Assembly (NCBI GenBank): GCA_024640565.1
Contig: JAHEET010000005.1
Coordinates: 310,001-374,000, forward strand
Direction of reading: 5' to 3'
Source of the DNA: Flavobacteriaceae bacterium
Lineage (GTDB): Bacteria; Bacteroidota; Bacteroidia; Flavobacteriales; Flavobacteriaceae
Length of the DNA stretch: 64,000 nucleotides
Position 1 is the first letter of the stretch. Every line of letters starts with the position of its first letter. The notes under the pieces were generated by a model. The model was given only the letters and a program-made list of their open reading frames with translations, had not been told where the DNA came from and searched no databases. The translations under genes and the position numbers were made by a program. Positions 26,380 to 34,938 of this stretch are shown here, piece after piece.

Positions 26380-27228
26380 CTATGATTTTAAAACGAATTG
26401 AAAAGTGTCGTTTGTCTTTTTTTGCGCCAATTGATTTATCGCCGTATTTGTAAGTTGTAAAACCCTCGGGTATCCTCCGGTAACCTGACAATCTCGCATC
26501 AAAATAATTACCTTTCCGGAAGGTGTTAACTGAACAGTTCCTGGAAATACCGCTGATGTTAGAATGGAAGGCAAGGTATTTTCTATCCCTTCATTCAGAC
26601 GGTATCCCATTCTACTATTGTCATTAGAAATTGTAAAAACTTGCCTCGCGAGAATCTCTTTTTGAGATGCGCTCAATGCATCAAACTCAGGCCCCTTATC
26701 ACAAGCAATCCTTTGAGATTCAAAATGATCATTTCTAATTTTCACAGAAGTGTTTGACGAAGCTATAGTGTTTGTAAAAGTTCCAATGGGCAATACATCT
26801 CCTTTGCCAAGGAATGTTTGTTGTGTGATGCCCTGAAAAAAACTCCTACTGTTTAAAATTGCTGTTGTTAAAAAACCATTTTTCACGGCCAAGTAACACC
26901 TGGCACCAAAAACATTTTGACCAAAAGTCAACACTTCATTTTTATAAACACGAATTCTTGTTTGCAATGCAACGGGCACACCCTTTATTTTTGGTGAAAA
27001 ATGAGCTCCAGAAATACAAATTGTCGTTTCAGTCAAAAATTCAAACGCACAAAAACCGTACGCAATTTCGAGTACAGCATCCGTTTCCGAATTATTGAGA
27101 ATTCGGTTTGCTAAATTCGAAGAATAGGCATCCATTGCACCCGAAACAGGAACTCCTAAAGCGGCAGCCCCCTCTCTGCCCTTGTCTTGAACTGACGAAT
27201 AAAAACTTGCTTTTAATACCTTAATCAT
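26380..27228 (-). CDS. pxpC: 5-oxoprolinase subunit C (biotin-dependent carboxylase-like)
   Basis: A 282-residue PxpC/KipA-type subunit (AHS2 domain). With PxpA and PxpB it opens the ring of 5-oxoproline to glutamate using ATP. Family features are SVQDKGREGAAALGVPVSGAMDAYS near residue 14, LEIAYGFCAFEF, NDNSRMGYRLNE and ILTSAVFPGTVQLTPSGKVIILMRDCQVTGGYPRV. It overlaps pxpB by 8 bases, consistent with translational coupling. Last gene of the transporter-pxpA-pxpB-pxpC operon. Confidence 0.94.
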   Translation of the reverse strand: MIKVLKASFYSSVQDKGREGAAALGVPVSGAMDAYSSNLANRILNNSETDAVLEIAYGFCAFEFLTETTICISGAHFSPKIKGVPVALQTRIRVYKNEVLTFGQNVFGARCYLAVKNGFLTTAILNSRSFFQGITQQTFLGKGDVLPIGTFTNTIASSNTSVKIRNDHFESQRIACDKGPEFDALSASQKEILARQVFTISNDNSRMGYRLNEGIENTLPSILTSAVFPGTVQLTPSGKVIILMRDCQVTGGYPRVLQLTNTAINQLAQKKTNDTFQFVLKS

Positions 27229-27952
27229 GGACCAAAGTTTTAGAGATTGTATATTTATTTTCAGCCACTTCTTTTTCTAATTGATAAAATTTAGCCAAAG
27301 AAATTGGTTTAAACTTTATTTGATCTCCTGCTTTGGCAAAACAAGGTTGCTTCTTAGTACTATCAAAAAATTGAATCGGTGTTTTCCCAAGAAGGTTCCA
27401 CCCCCCTGGAGATGAACATGGATACACCCCTGTTTGTTTTCCACCAATCGCTACAGCACCGCGAGGCACTTTGAGTCTTGGGGTTGGTTTTCTGTCAAAA
27501 AATAAATCAGAATGCAGCCCGCCCAAATAAAGAAAACCAGGTAAAAATCCAAGGAAGAAAACCGTATATGTTTTCGCAGCGTGGCGGCTCCTAATTTCAT
27601 CAATTGATAATTTCGATTTTAGAGCCATTTCTTCCAAATCGATGCCAAATTTTAAATCATAGCACACTGGAATTTCCCAAAGAAAACGTGGTTTTTTTTT
27701 CGAGGTAGCGTCCTTTTTATAAATAGACTTTAAAGTTTCAACTTCCGCAGTGTAATTTAAAATCGGTGTTTTGTATTTTAGGGTAAGCGAATGATATCCA
27801 ATAATATAATCTGCAATAAAATGAGATTTTTCTTTTTGAATCCCTTCTTTAAAACGAAGTAGATCCTCCAAAATTTGGTCACTAATATACTGCGGCCATT
27901 CGATGAGAATCGCTTGTTCGCCAAAAGGTTTGTATGAGAGAACTTTATTCAA
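27221..27952 (-). CDS. pxpB: 5-oxoprolinase subunit B
   Basis: A 243-residue PxpB/KipI-type subunit (AHS1 domain). Features are KPFGEQAILIEWP at the start, FLPGFLYLGGL near residue 137, PRLKVPRGAVAIGGKQTGVYPCSSPGGWNLLGKTP, the cyclophilin-like core of the domain. Its ends overlap pxpA and pxpC by 8 bases each, so the three subunits are made together, as expected for one complex. Confidence 0.94.
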   Translation of the reverse strand: MNKVLSYKPFGEQAILIEWPQYISDQILEDLLRFKEGIQKEKSHFIADYIIGYHSLTLKYKTPILNYTAEVETLKSIYKKDATSKKKPRFLWEIPVCYDLKFGIDLEEMALKSKLSIDEIRSRHAAKTYTVFFLGFLPGFLYLGGLHSDLFFDRKPTPRLKVPRGAVAIGGKQTGVYPCSSPGGWNLLGKTPIQFFDSTKKQPCFAKAGDQIKFKPISLAKFYQLEKEVAENKYTISKTLVHD

Positions 27953-28679
27953 TTGCTATGCCCTGTTTTTTCAAATTTTCTGATAAATAGCCTAAAATTG
28001 AAAGCGCATTTTGTTGATCTCCATGCACACAGAAAGTATCGGCAATGATCGGTTTCTTCTCACCAGATATCGTGATGACCTCCTGATGTTGATACATGTG
28101 CATCACATGTTTAAAAACTGCAGCTGCATCTGTAATTAAGGCATTTTCTTGGCTTCGTGAAACCAGAGAAAGCGCTGCATTGTAATTTCTGTCGGCAAAA
28201 GCTTCATAGATTACCTTATAGTTGTTTTCAACTGCCAATCGAGCAATAACAGAATTATAAGGGACATACAAAAAAGTATTTTTCGCGTATTTTTTAATTG
28301 CTTTTAAAAAGATTTTTGCAGTTACAACATCTACAGCAATTAGATGATACAAAGCACCATGAGGCTTTATATGATTCATTTTAGCTCCCACAAGATCCAC
28401 TCTACTTTTAAACAAAAGCAATTGAGATTCAATGCTTTCTTGCAATGCTTTTGGAGTCATCTTTTGAATTTTTCTTCCAAAGTTCTCTTTGTCTGGAAAA
28501 GAAGGATGTGCACCCATTAAGACCTCGTTCTCAAGGGCAATTGCAATGGTATGATCTATTGTTTTTGCATCTCCAAAATGCCCCCCACAGGCGATATTGC
28601 AAGAGGAGATATAGGGCATTAGCAAGTGTTCATTGAGAACGCCTTCGCCAACATCACAATTAATCGCGATCGTGTTCAT
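27945..28679 (-). CDS. pxpA: 5-oxoprolinase subunit A (LamB/YcsF family)
   Basis: A 244-residue PxpA, the LamB/YcsF-type TIM-barrel-like subunit that phosphorylates and opens 5-oxoproline. Signatures are INCDVGEG at residues 7-14, SCNIACGGHFGDAKTIDHTI, MGAHPSFPDKENFGR, HIKPHGALYH and EAFADRNYN. Its first base is shared with the end of the Nramp-family gene (the coordinates meet at 28679), so the transporter is the first gene of this operon. Confidence 0.95.
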   Translation of the reverse strand: MNTIAINCDVGEGVLNEHLLMPYISSCNIACGGHFGDAKTIDHTIAIALENEVLMGAHPSFPDKENFGRKIQKMTPKALQESIESQLLLFKSRVDLVGAKMNHIKPHGALYHLIAVDVVTAKIFLKAIKKYAKNTFLYVPYNSVIARLAVENNYKVIYEAFADRNYNAALSLVSRSQENALITDAAAVFKHVMHMYQHQEVITISGEKKPIIADTFCVHGDQQNALSILGYLSENLKKQGIAIE

Positions 28680-29905
28680 TAGATAAAATTAAAAACTTTT
28701 AAAATTCCTTTTGCGCCCAAAAACATTGTGATTGCTAAAATAACAACCCCAAAACAATTTTGCCTTTTAGAGTTCACATACTTCCCTAAAACAGTACTTT
28801 TATTCATAATCCACAATAGGATTCCTGCAATCAAAGGCAATAATATACCGTTTGCTACTTGTGCAAATTTGATGATTTCGATGGGTTTAATACCTATTGA
28901 AGCGAACAAAACACCTAAAAACAAAATACAAATCCATACAAATCGAAATCGTTTCGATTTCATTCCACCTTTCCAGTTCAAACACCCTTTTGCTACATAA
29001 GCGGCTGCCAATGGCGCAGTGATTGCTGAGGTAATTCCTGCGGCAAACAAACCTAACGCTAAAAAATATTTGGCAAAATCACCGTATAAGGGTGCCAATC
29101 CTTTTGCTAAATCGGCTGCATTTGAAATTTCTCTAAAGGGAATCGAAGAAGCTGAAATTATAATGGCCATCGAAACCAATCCTCCCAACAGAATGGAAGT
29201 GATGGTATCTTTTCTTGCGAATGATAAATCTTCGCTTTGATGCCAGCGTTCTTTTACCAAAGAAGCATGTAAAAACAAATTATACGGCACCACTGTTGTC
29301 CCAATAAGACCCACAATCATGAGTAAACTTTGGTCGGGAAATCTAGGAATAAACATCCCTTTTAGCATGGCCAAGAGATTTGGTTTTGTGACAATCGCAG
29401 TGATTAAAAAGGAAATACTCATGACTAAGACCAAGCTAATAAGCGCCTTTTCTAAAAATTTATAATTTCCAATATATAAGAGCACAAATGCAATCCCTCC
29501 AATTATCCAACTCATTACATTGATTGAAAGACTCCCCATATTTATAATTGATTTTCCAAAAATAGTTTCCAAGCCTAAAATTCCTCCGCTAATATTTCCT
29601 GCTTCATAAGCGGCATTTCCGACAACAATAGCTCCTAAAATCAAAAGCATTACAACATATTTGACGGCAGGAATTTTAATTTCTTCTCGAATCACTTCTG
29701 ACAATCCTTTTTGAGAAATGACCCCCAGTCTTGCCGCCATTTCCTGTAAAACAATGGTTGCAATTACAGAAAGTAACATTGCCCATAATAAGTTAAACCC
29801 AAAATTAACACCCGCTATGGTACATATTGTCACCGTTCCTGGACCTATAAAAGCGGCCGCAACTAAAGTGCCTGGACCAATGTTTTCAAACCATTTTTTT
29901 ATCAT
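28679..29905 (-). CDS. Nramp-family transporter lacking the canonical metal ligands
   Basis: A 408-residue protein with the Nramp fold, about 11 helices. Helix 1 reads GPGTLVAAAFIGPGTV where metal-transporting Nramps have GPGxLVxxxxxDPGN, so the ligands D and N are replaced by G and T. Helix 6 reads GTTVVPYNLFLHAS instead of GATVMPHNLYLHS, replacing the A and M ligands with T and V and the histidine with Y. It is therefore unlikely to bind manganese or iron in the normal way. It directly leads the pxpABC operon, which suggests uptake of 5-oxoproline or a similar carboxylate or amino acid; that is inference. Annotation pipelines would call it a divalent metal transporter. Confidence 0.9.
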   Translation of the reverse strand: MIKKWFENIGPGTLVAAAFIGPGTVTICTIAGVNFGFNLLWAMLLSVIATIVLQEMAARLGVISQKGLSEVIREEIKIPAVKYVVMLLILGAIVVGNAAYEAGNISGGILGLETIFGKSIINMGSLSINVMSWIIGGIAFVLLYIGNYKFLEKALISLVLVMSISFLITAIVTKPNLLAMLKGMFIPRFPDQSLLMIVGLIGTTVVPYNLFLHASLVKERWHQSEDLSFARKDTITSILLGGLVSMAIIISASSIPFREISNAADLAKGLAPLYGDFAKYFLALGLFAAGITSAITAPLAAAYVAKGCLNWKGGMKSKRFRFVWICILFLGVLFASIGIKPIEIIKFAQVANGILLPLIAGILLWIMNKSTVLGKYVNSKRQNCFGVVILAITMFLGAKGILKVFNFI

Positions 29906-29939
29906 CTCCTAAAATTATGCTTTAAAGATACTTTAATAA

Positions 29940-29967
29940 AATAAAAAACACCTCTAAAGGAGGTGTT
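29940..29967 (-). terminator. Intrinsic terminator after pckA
   Basis: Minus-strand AACACCTC / GAGGTGTT stem with a 5-base loop followed by T residues, between pckA and the transporter-pxp operon. Confidence 0.85.
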
Positions 29968-29994
29968 CTATCAGCTGAGAAATATAAAATCTTG

Positions 29995-31605
29995 CTACAA
30001 TGCATAACGTTGTGGTCCTCCCCTTCGGATTTCTTCGCTTGCTAAATCTTCAAATTGTTTAAAGTTGATACGAAATGCATTGGATAGTTTAAAGGCTGTT
30101 TTGTAGTAAGCTGTATCATTGTTCCAGGTAGCTCTTGGGCTTAACAACTCTGAAGGCACGCCAGGACAAGTTCTTGGTTGTGCAACTCCAAAAACAGAAT
30201 GTATATGGTAATTTTCATAGGTATAATCTCCTAAATCTCCGTTTAAGGCTGCAGAAATCATGGCTCTAGTATATTTTAGCGGCATTCTTCTTCCTACTCC
30301 GTATTGACCACCAGACCAGCCGGTATTGATCAACCAAACATTGACGCCTGCTTCCTGCATTTTCTCACTTAGCATTTCTGCATATCGTGTAGGGTGTAAA
30401 GGCATAAAAGGAGCTCCAAAACAGGCTGAAAAACTTGGCGTTGGTTCGGTAACTCCTGCTTCTGTTCCCGCAACTTTTGCTGTATATCCAGAAATAAAAT
30501 GATATGCAGCTTGGCTTGGAGTTAGTTTCGAGATGGGAGGTAAAACACCAAAAGCATCGGCTGTTAAGAAAAATATATTTTTTGGATTTTTACCGATTGA
30601 CGGTGTTTGAATGTTTTTGATATGGTCAATCGGGTAACTTACTCTTGTGTTTTGTGTAATAGCAGTATCTGAAAAATTGACCGCTCCATTACTATCTAGG
30701 ACAACATTTTCTAAAATAGCCCCTTTTTTAATCGCTGCATAAATTTCTGGCTCTTGCTTTTGCGACAAATGGATCACCTTTGCATAACAACCTCCTTCGA
30801 AATTAAATACGGTGTTTTCTGCGGTCCAACCATGTTCATCATCACCAATTAAGCTTCTGTTTGGATCCGTTGATAAGGTGGTTTTTCCGGTTCCAGAAAG
30901 TCCAAAGAAAATAGCGGTATCTCCCTCTTTACCAATATTAGCTGAACAATGCATGGGCAGTGTATTTTTGAATACTGGAAGTATAAAATTTAGCGCAGAA
31001 AATATGCCTTTTTTTATTTCACCAGTATACCCGGTGCCTCCAATTAAGGCAACTTTCTTTGTAAAATTTAAAATTGCAAAATTATGCTGACGGGTACCAT
31101 CTTCTTCTGGATTTGCCATAAAACCAGGTGCATTGATAATTGTCCATTCTGGAGAAAAATCTTCGAGTTCGGATGCTGTTGGACGCAGAAACATATTGTA
31201 TGCAAACATATTACTCCAAGGATATTCATTGACAGCCCGAATGGACAGTTTATAGTTTTCATCTGCACAGGCAAAGGAATCTCTTACAAAAATTTCTTTC
31301 CCAGAAAGGTATTTGGTAACTTTGTGATAAAGGGTGTCAAACTTATCAGCATCGAAAGGTATGTTTATATCACTCCACCAAACTTCGTCTTTTGTTACTG
31401 CATCTTTGACAATAAAACGGTCCTTTGGAGATCTTCCCGTAAATTCTCCCGTATTTACAGCAACTGCCCCCAATGAGGTAGTTTTTCCTTGTTTTTTTTC
31501 AATAGTCAATGCATGCAATTCATCTGAGGTTAATTGATAACGAATGGATGCATTATTGATACCTAAGTTCCTGAACGAAATCGATTTCGTTTTTGAATCT
31601 GTCAT
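29995..31605 (-). CDS. pckA: Phosphoenolpyruvate carboxykinase (ATP)
   Basis: A 536-residue ATP-dependent PEPCK, which makes PEP from oxaloacetate for gluconeogenesis. The kinase-1a loop GLSGTGKTTLS is near residue 235-245, followed by the metal-binding FGLSGTGKTT/LIGDDEHGW kinase-2 motif. Also present are TGRSPKDRFIV near residue 54, FEGGCYAK, TRVSYPIDHI and FFLTADAFGVLPPISKLT. Length is normal. It has its own terminator; the promoter was not located with confidence. Confidence 0.97.
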   Translation of the reverse strand: MTDSKTKSISFRNLGINNASIRYQLTSDELHALTIEKKQGKTTSLGAVAVNTGEFTGRSPKDRFIVKDAVTKDEVWWSDINIPFDADKFDTLYHKVTKYLSGKEIFVRDSFACADENYKLSIRAVNEYPWSNMFAYNMFLRPTASELEDFSPEWTIINAPGFMANPEEDGTRQHNFAILNFTKKVALIGGTGYTGEIKKGIFSALNFILPVFKNTLPMHCSANIGKEGDTAIFFGLSGTGKTTLSTDPNRSLIGDDEHGWTAENTVFNFEGGCYAKVIHLSQKQEPEIYAAIKKGAILENVVLDSNGAVNFSDTAITQNTRVSYPIDHIKNIQTPSIGKNPKNIFFLTADAFGVLPPISKLTPSQAAYHFISGYTAKVAGTEAGVTEPTPSFSACFGAPFMPLHPTRYAEMLSEKMQEAGVNVWLINTGWSGGQYGVGRRMPLKYTRAMISAALNGDLGDYTYENYHIHSVFGVAQPRTCPGVPSELLSPRATWNNDTAYYKTAFKLSNAFRINFKQFEDLASEEIRRGGPQRYAL

Positions 31606-31686
31606 CTATTTTATTTTAAAGTTTGTTGGTTTCAAAATTACATAATATTTTAGAGTGGACTTATTATTTAGCAATAAATTATTAAT

Positions 31687-32070
31687 TTATTGCTTTTTAC
31701 GTAATTTATTTAAAAATATCACAATCAATAAACTCCAGCCTGCGATTAAAAACACCCCACCCAATGGGGTTATAAACAAAATTGATTTTGCCGTAATCCC
31801 TGTCAGTTGGAGTAGGTATATCGACCCTGAAAACAGGGAAATACCAGCAAAAAATAAAAAACTGGTCTTGTTCTTTTGAGCTATTGAAAACCCGTCATAA
31901 ATATTGACAAATAACAATACAATGACATGATACATCTGATAGCGAACCGCCGTTTCAAAGCTTAAAAGTTGTGCTGAACTCAGTATTTCTTTCAATGCAT
32001 GTGCTCCAAAAGCTCCTAATACAACGGCTACCAACCCTAAAAAACAAGTAATTACTAAATTTTTAAACAT
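31687..32070 (-). CDS. DUF423 family membrane protein
   Basis: A 127-residue protein with four hydrophobic helices. Family marks are GAFGAHALKEILS near residue 22 and FETAVRYQMYHVIVL, followed by LFSGSIYLL and ITPLGGVFLIAGWSLL, the standard pattern of the DUF423/YgdD group of small inner-membrane proteins. Function unknown. Stands alone in this strand, divergent from the saccharopine dehydrogenase-like gene. Confidence 0.92.
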   Translation of the reverse strand: MFKNLVITCFLGLVAVVLGAFGAHALKEILSSAQLLSFETAVRYQMYHVIVLLFVNIYDGFSIAQKNKTSFLFFAGISLFSGSIYLLQLTGITAKSILFITPLGGVFLIAGWSLLIVIFLNKLRKKQ

Positions 32071-32141
32071 TTTATAGTGTTTCTGTTAAATTTTAAACAA
32101 TTAAACTATCTTAGTTGCTTACAAAAATACACGATTTATTG

Positions 32142-33512
32142 ATGAAAAACATATTGATTATTGGTGCCGGAAAATCAAGTGCTGTTCTAATAAAATACCT
32201 TTTGGATAAATCAGACGCAGAAAACCTACGACTTACAATTGGAGACCTTACCACCTCAAACGCAAAAAAACTCATCAACAAGCATCCAAATGCAAGGGCA
32301 ATTGCATTGGATGTTTTTAATAAAAAACAGCGAGAAATTGAAATTAAAAAGGCGGACCTTGTAATTTCAATGTTGCCAGCAAGGTTGCACATTGAAGTCG
32401 CCAAAGATTGCATTACATTCAAAAAACACCTGGTCACTGCATCTTATATCTCAGAGGAGATGAAGGCACTAGATAGCCAAGTAAAAGCGAATGGATTGAT
32501 TTTTATGAACGAGATTGGGTTGGATCCGGGCATTGATCATATGAGTGCAATGCAAGTAATTGATCGTATTAAAAGCAATGGTGGAAAGATGTTGTTGTTC
32601 GAATCTTTTTGTGGAGGAATTGTTGCACCTGAGAGCGATACCAACTTGTGGAATTATAAATTCACATGGAACCCACGAAATGTGGTATTGGCAGGTCAGG
32701 GAGGTGCTGCGATGTTTATCCAGGAAGGCACCTACAAATACATCCCTTATCATAAATTGTTTCGAAGAACGGAGTTCTTAAAAATAAACGGTAGTGGTAA
32801 TTTCGAAGCCTATGCCAATAGAGATTCGCTCAAATACAGGAGTGTCTATGGATTGGATGACATTCCAACAATGTACCGAGGAACCATTCGAAAAGTAGGT
32901 TTTTCAAGAGCCTGGAATATATTTGTTCAGTTGGGAATGACAGATGATTCCTATAGCATTCAAAATTCTGAAAATATGAGTTATCGTGATTTTGTGAATT
33001 TATTTCTCGCCTACTCTCCTTCTGACTCAGTAGAATTGAAACTACGTTCTTATTTGAAAATTGATCAAGATGATTTGATGTGGGCAAAACTGGTAGAATT
33101 GGATATTTTCAATGCAGAAAAGAAAATTAAACTCAAAAATGCTACGCCTGCACAAATGCTGCAAAAAATTCTAGAAGATGCATGGACTCTAGATGCCGAT
33201 GACAAAGATATGATTGTAATGCAACATCTTTTTGGATATGAGCTTGATGGCGTAAAAAAACAAATTGAAAGTAGCTTTGTTGTGACGGGAGAAAACCAAA
33301 CCTACACGGCCATGGCTAAAACTGTTGGTCTGCCAGTTGCGATTACGGCTATAAATATTCTAAAAGGAACAATTAAAACTCCTGGAGTACAATTGCCAAT
33401 CACCAAAGAAGTTTATGAACCCATCTTAAAAGAGCTAGCGAAAAATGACATTCTTTTTAAAGAAAAAAACGTGCCCTATCTGGGGTACAATCCAAACAGT
33501 GTAAGAGGATAA
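32142..33512 (+). CDS. Saccharopine dehydrogenase family protein
   Basis: A 456-residue NAD(P)-linked enzyme of the saccharopine dehydrogenase / Lys9-like group. ILIIGAGKSS at residues 4-13 is the Rossmann glycine motif. The C-terminal domain (about residues 130 to the end) contains NEIGLDPGIDHMSAMQ, FCGGIVAPE and the WNPRNVVLAGQGGAA segment. It would oxidise or form saccharopine-type imino acids in lysine metabolism, but the direction and exact substrate are not shown by sequence. I chose ATG 32142, not the earlier in-frame 32115, because the Rossmann strand starts right at MKNILIIGAG. Confidence 0.9.
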   Translation: MKNILIIGAGKSSAVLIKYLLDKSDAENLRLTIGDLTTSNAKKLINKHPNARAIALDVFNKKQREIEIKKADLVISMLPARLHIEVAKDCITFKKHLVTASYISEEMKALDSQVKANGLIFMNEIGLDPGIDHMSAMQVIDRIKSNGGKMLLFESFCGGIVAPESDTNLWNYKFTWNPRNVVLAGQGGAAMFIQEGTYKYIPYHKLFRRTEFLKINGSGNFEAYANRDSLKYRSVYGLDDIPTMYRGTIRKVGFSRAWNIFVQLGMTDDSYSIQNSENMSYRDFVNLFLAYSPSDSVELKLRSYLKIDQDDLMWAKLVELDIFNAEKKIKLKNATPAQMLQKILEDAWTLDADDKDMIVMQHLFGYELDGVKKQIESSFVVTGENQTYTAMAKTVGLPVAITAINILKGTIKTPGVQLPITKEVYEPILKELAKNDILFKEKNVPYLGYNPNSVRG

Positions 33513-33513
33513 A

Positions 33514-34236
33514 TTACATTTTTAAATAAAAATCTTTCGTCAAATTCTTGTACGCTTGTGTATATTGATGACGACTAATTTCAATAGTCAATGTAGTGGC
33601 TAGCGGTTTCTTTGCGTATCGCGAAAATTCGAGTAGACTTCTTTTAATTGCTGCCGTTGCAGTTCCTCTCACGTGACAAACACGGTGTAAAAACAAGTGA
33701 TATTTTGCTGCTAATTTTATAAAGTCAGCTTCCTCTTTGTAAGGGATAATAGTAGCGAAAACCCCATTCTCTGCGATAATTTTTGAAACCCCTTCCAATA
33801 AATTTTCAAAAGATAAAGCCGAAGCAAATCGCGCTTTATTCCTTGCCGTATTTTTGGTCTCAAAGCCATCGGTGTAAAAGGGTGGATTTGAGACGATCAA
33901 ATCATAGGTTGCTGCTTCTACTGCGATTTCGTTCGCAAATTCTTGAAAACTGGCATGATATCCATACAGGCGATCGGCCCAATGAGAGTCTTCAAAATTC
34001 TGCACTGTTTGCTCATAGGCGTGCTCCTCTAACTCAACAGCATCGATGGTCATGGCATCGCAACGTTGGGCCAACATCAAAGCAATCACCCCAGTACCTG
34101 CGCCAATATCTAAAACTGTATCCGGATCATTTTCCACAGAACTCCAAGCACCCAACAAAACGCCATCTGTCCCCACTTTCATGGCAGTTTTTTCTTGCTG
34201 AATTGTAAATTCTTTAAATTGGAATGGTTTTGACAA
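33514..34236 (-). CDS. trmN6: tRNA1(Val) (adenine(37)-N6)-methyltransferase TrmN6-like
   Basis: A class I methyltransferase of about 240 residues, YfiC/TrmN6 type, that makes N6-methyladenosine at position 37 of a valine tRNA. SAM motif LDIGAGTGVIALMLAQR and the catalytic NPPFY in DLIVSNPPFYTDGF are present, with KVGTDGVLLGAW just before. No ATG fits: the frame opens at a TTG at 34305, but a transcription terminator for the tRNA lies at 34258-34293 inside it. The TTG at 34236, giving the typical SKPFQFKEFTIQQ start, is preferred. It lies downstream of tRNA-Ser on the same strand. Confidence 0.85.
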   Translation of the reverse strand: MSKPFQFKEFTIQQEKTAMKVGTDGVLLGAWSSVENDPDTVLDIGAGTGVIALMLAQRCDAMTIDAVELEEHAYEQTVQNFEDSHWADRLYGYHASFQEFANEIAVEAATYDLIVSNPPFYTDGFETKNTARNKARFASALSFENLLEGVSKIIAENGVFATIIPYKEEADFIKLAAKYHLFLHRVCHVRGTATAAIKRSLLEFSRYAKKPLATTLTIEISRHQYTQAYKNLTKDFYLKM

Positions 34237-34257
34237 TGTCAATCTGGGTTTTAAACG

Positions 34258-34293
34258 AAAAAGTTCTGCGAAATGAAACACAGAACTTTTTTT
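34258..34293. terminator. Terminator after tRNA-Ser
   Basis: GTTCTG (34263-34268) pairs with CAGAAC (34281-34286), with A and T runs extending the stem on both sides. It ends the rpsP-rimM-tRNA-Ser transcript before trmN6. Confidence 0.7.
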
Positions 34294-34312
34294 AAAATTT
34301 AGCAATCATTTG

Positions 34313-34397
34313 CAGAGAGGAAGGGATTCGAACCCTCGATACGTTGCCGTATACACACTTTCCAGGCGTGCGCCTTCGACCACTCGGCCACCTCTCT
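34313..34397 (-). tRNA. tRNA-Ser (anticodon GGA)
   Basis: Read on the minus strand: acceptor AGAGAGG pairs with CCTCTCT, D-arm GCC...GGC, anticodon loop with TGGAAAG giving anticodon GGA, a long variable arm (GTATACGGCAACGTATC) typical of serine tRNAs, and a T-arm with GGTTCGAATCC. Discriminator base is G; CCA is not encoded. It reads UCC/UCU codons. Its first two bases overlap the TAG stop codon of rimM. Confidence 0.97.
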
Positions 34398-34920
34398 ATA
34401 GATACAAGGCAATTAATCCTTCCGGAGTTTCTACTTGTATTGTATTGTTTTCTTTATCTACTTTCTTGATGAAATCATCAATCATTGGGATAAAAATTTC
34501 AGTGCCATCGCTGTCAATTTCAAAAAGAGGTTGGGCGGCTTTGTCATTGATATGAACAATTGTACCCACTTTTCCAAAATTTACATCAACTACTGTAAAA
34601 CCAATTACTTCATGAAAATAAAACTTATTTCCTTCCAGTTTTGGCAATAATTCCATTGGTAAATAGATGCCGCATTTCAAAATGGAATCTGCTGCTTCAT
34701 CAGAATACACATCTTCAAATTGAACTCGCAACTGGTTTCCTTTGTGCAATGAACTTTTTTCAATAAAAAATGGAACCAGGTTTGCGCCGAATTCGACATA
34801 CACTGATTCCATTTCCTTATACAACTCAGGCTCGTCAGTATCTAATTTGATAACTACCTCCCCTTTAAAACTATATTTGGTTACGATTTTGCCTAAGTAA
34901 AAACAATCTTCTTTACGCAT
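34396..34920 (-). CDS. rimM: Ribosome maturation factor RimM
   Basis: A 174-residue 16S rRNA processing factor that binds S19 in the 30S head. The N-terminal RimM domain has YLGKIVTKYSFKGEVVIKLDTDEPE near residues 8-30, and the C-terminal PRC-barrel domain (about residues 95-170) has VIGFTVVDVNFGKVGTI and EIFIPMIDDFI. It follows rpsP by 18 bases, the usual pairing. The stop codon TAG occupies 34398-34396 and overlaps the 5' end of the serine tRNA, so transcript processing must cut within the stop codon. Confidence 0.95.
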   Translation of the reverse strand: MRKEDCFYLGKIVTKYSFKGEVVIKLDTDEPELYKEMESVYVEFGANLVPFFIEKSSLHKGNQLRVQFEDVYSDEAADSILKCGIYLPMELLPKLEGNKFYFHEVIGFTVVDVNFGKVGTIVHINDKAAQPLFEIDSDGTEIFIPMIDDFIKKVDKENNTIQVETPEGLIALYL

Positions 34921-34938
34921 TGTCGTAGCTCTTATAAT

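Noticed and set aside
28679..29905. Ordinary manganese/iron Nramp transporter
   Set aside because: The ligands in helices 1 and 6 are replaced, so a normal metal-transport role is not supported.
31084..31476. 130-codon plus-strand frame inside pckA
   Set aside because: Antisense shadow of PEP carboxykinase with no family signs.
34236..34305. Extending TrmN6 upstream to the TTG at 34305
   Set aside because: The added codons are the tRNA-Ser transcription terminator hairpin and do not resemble the family N-terminus.
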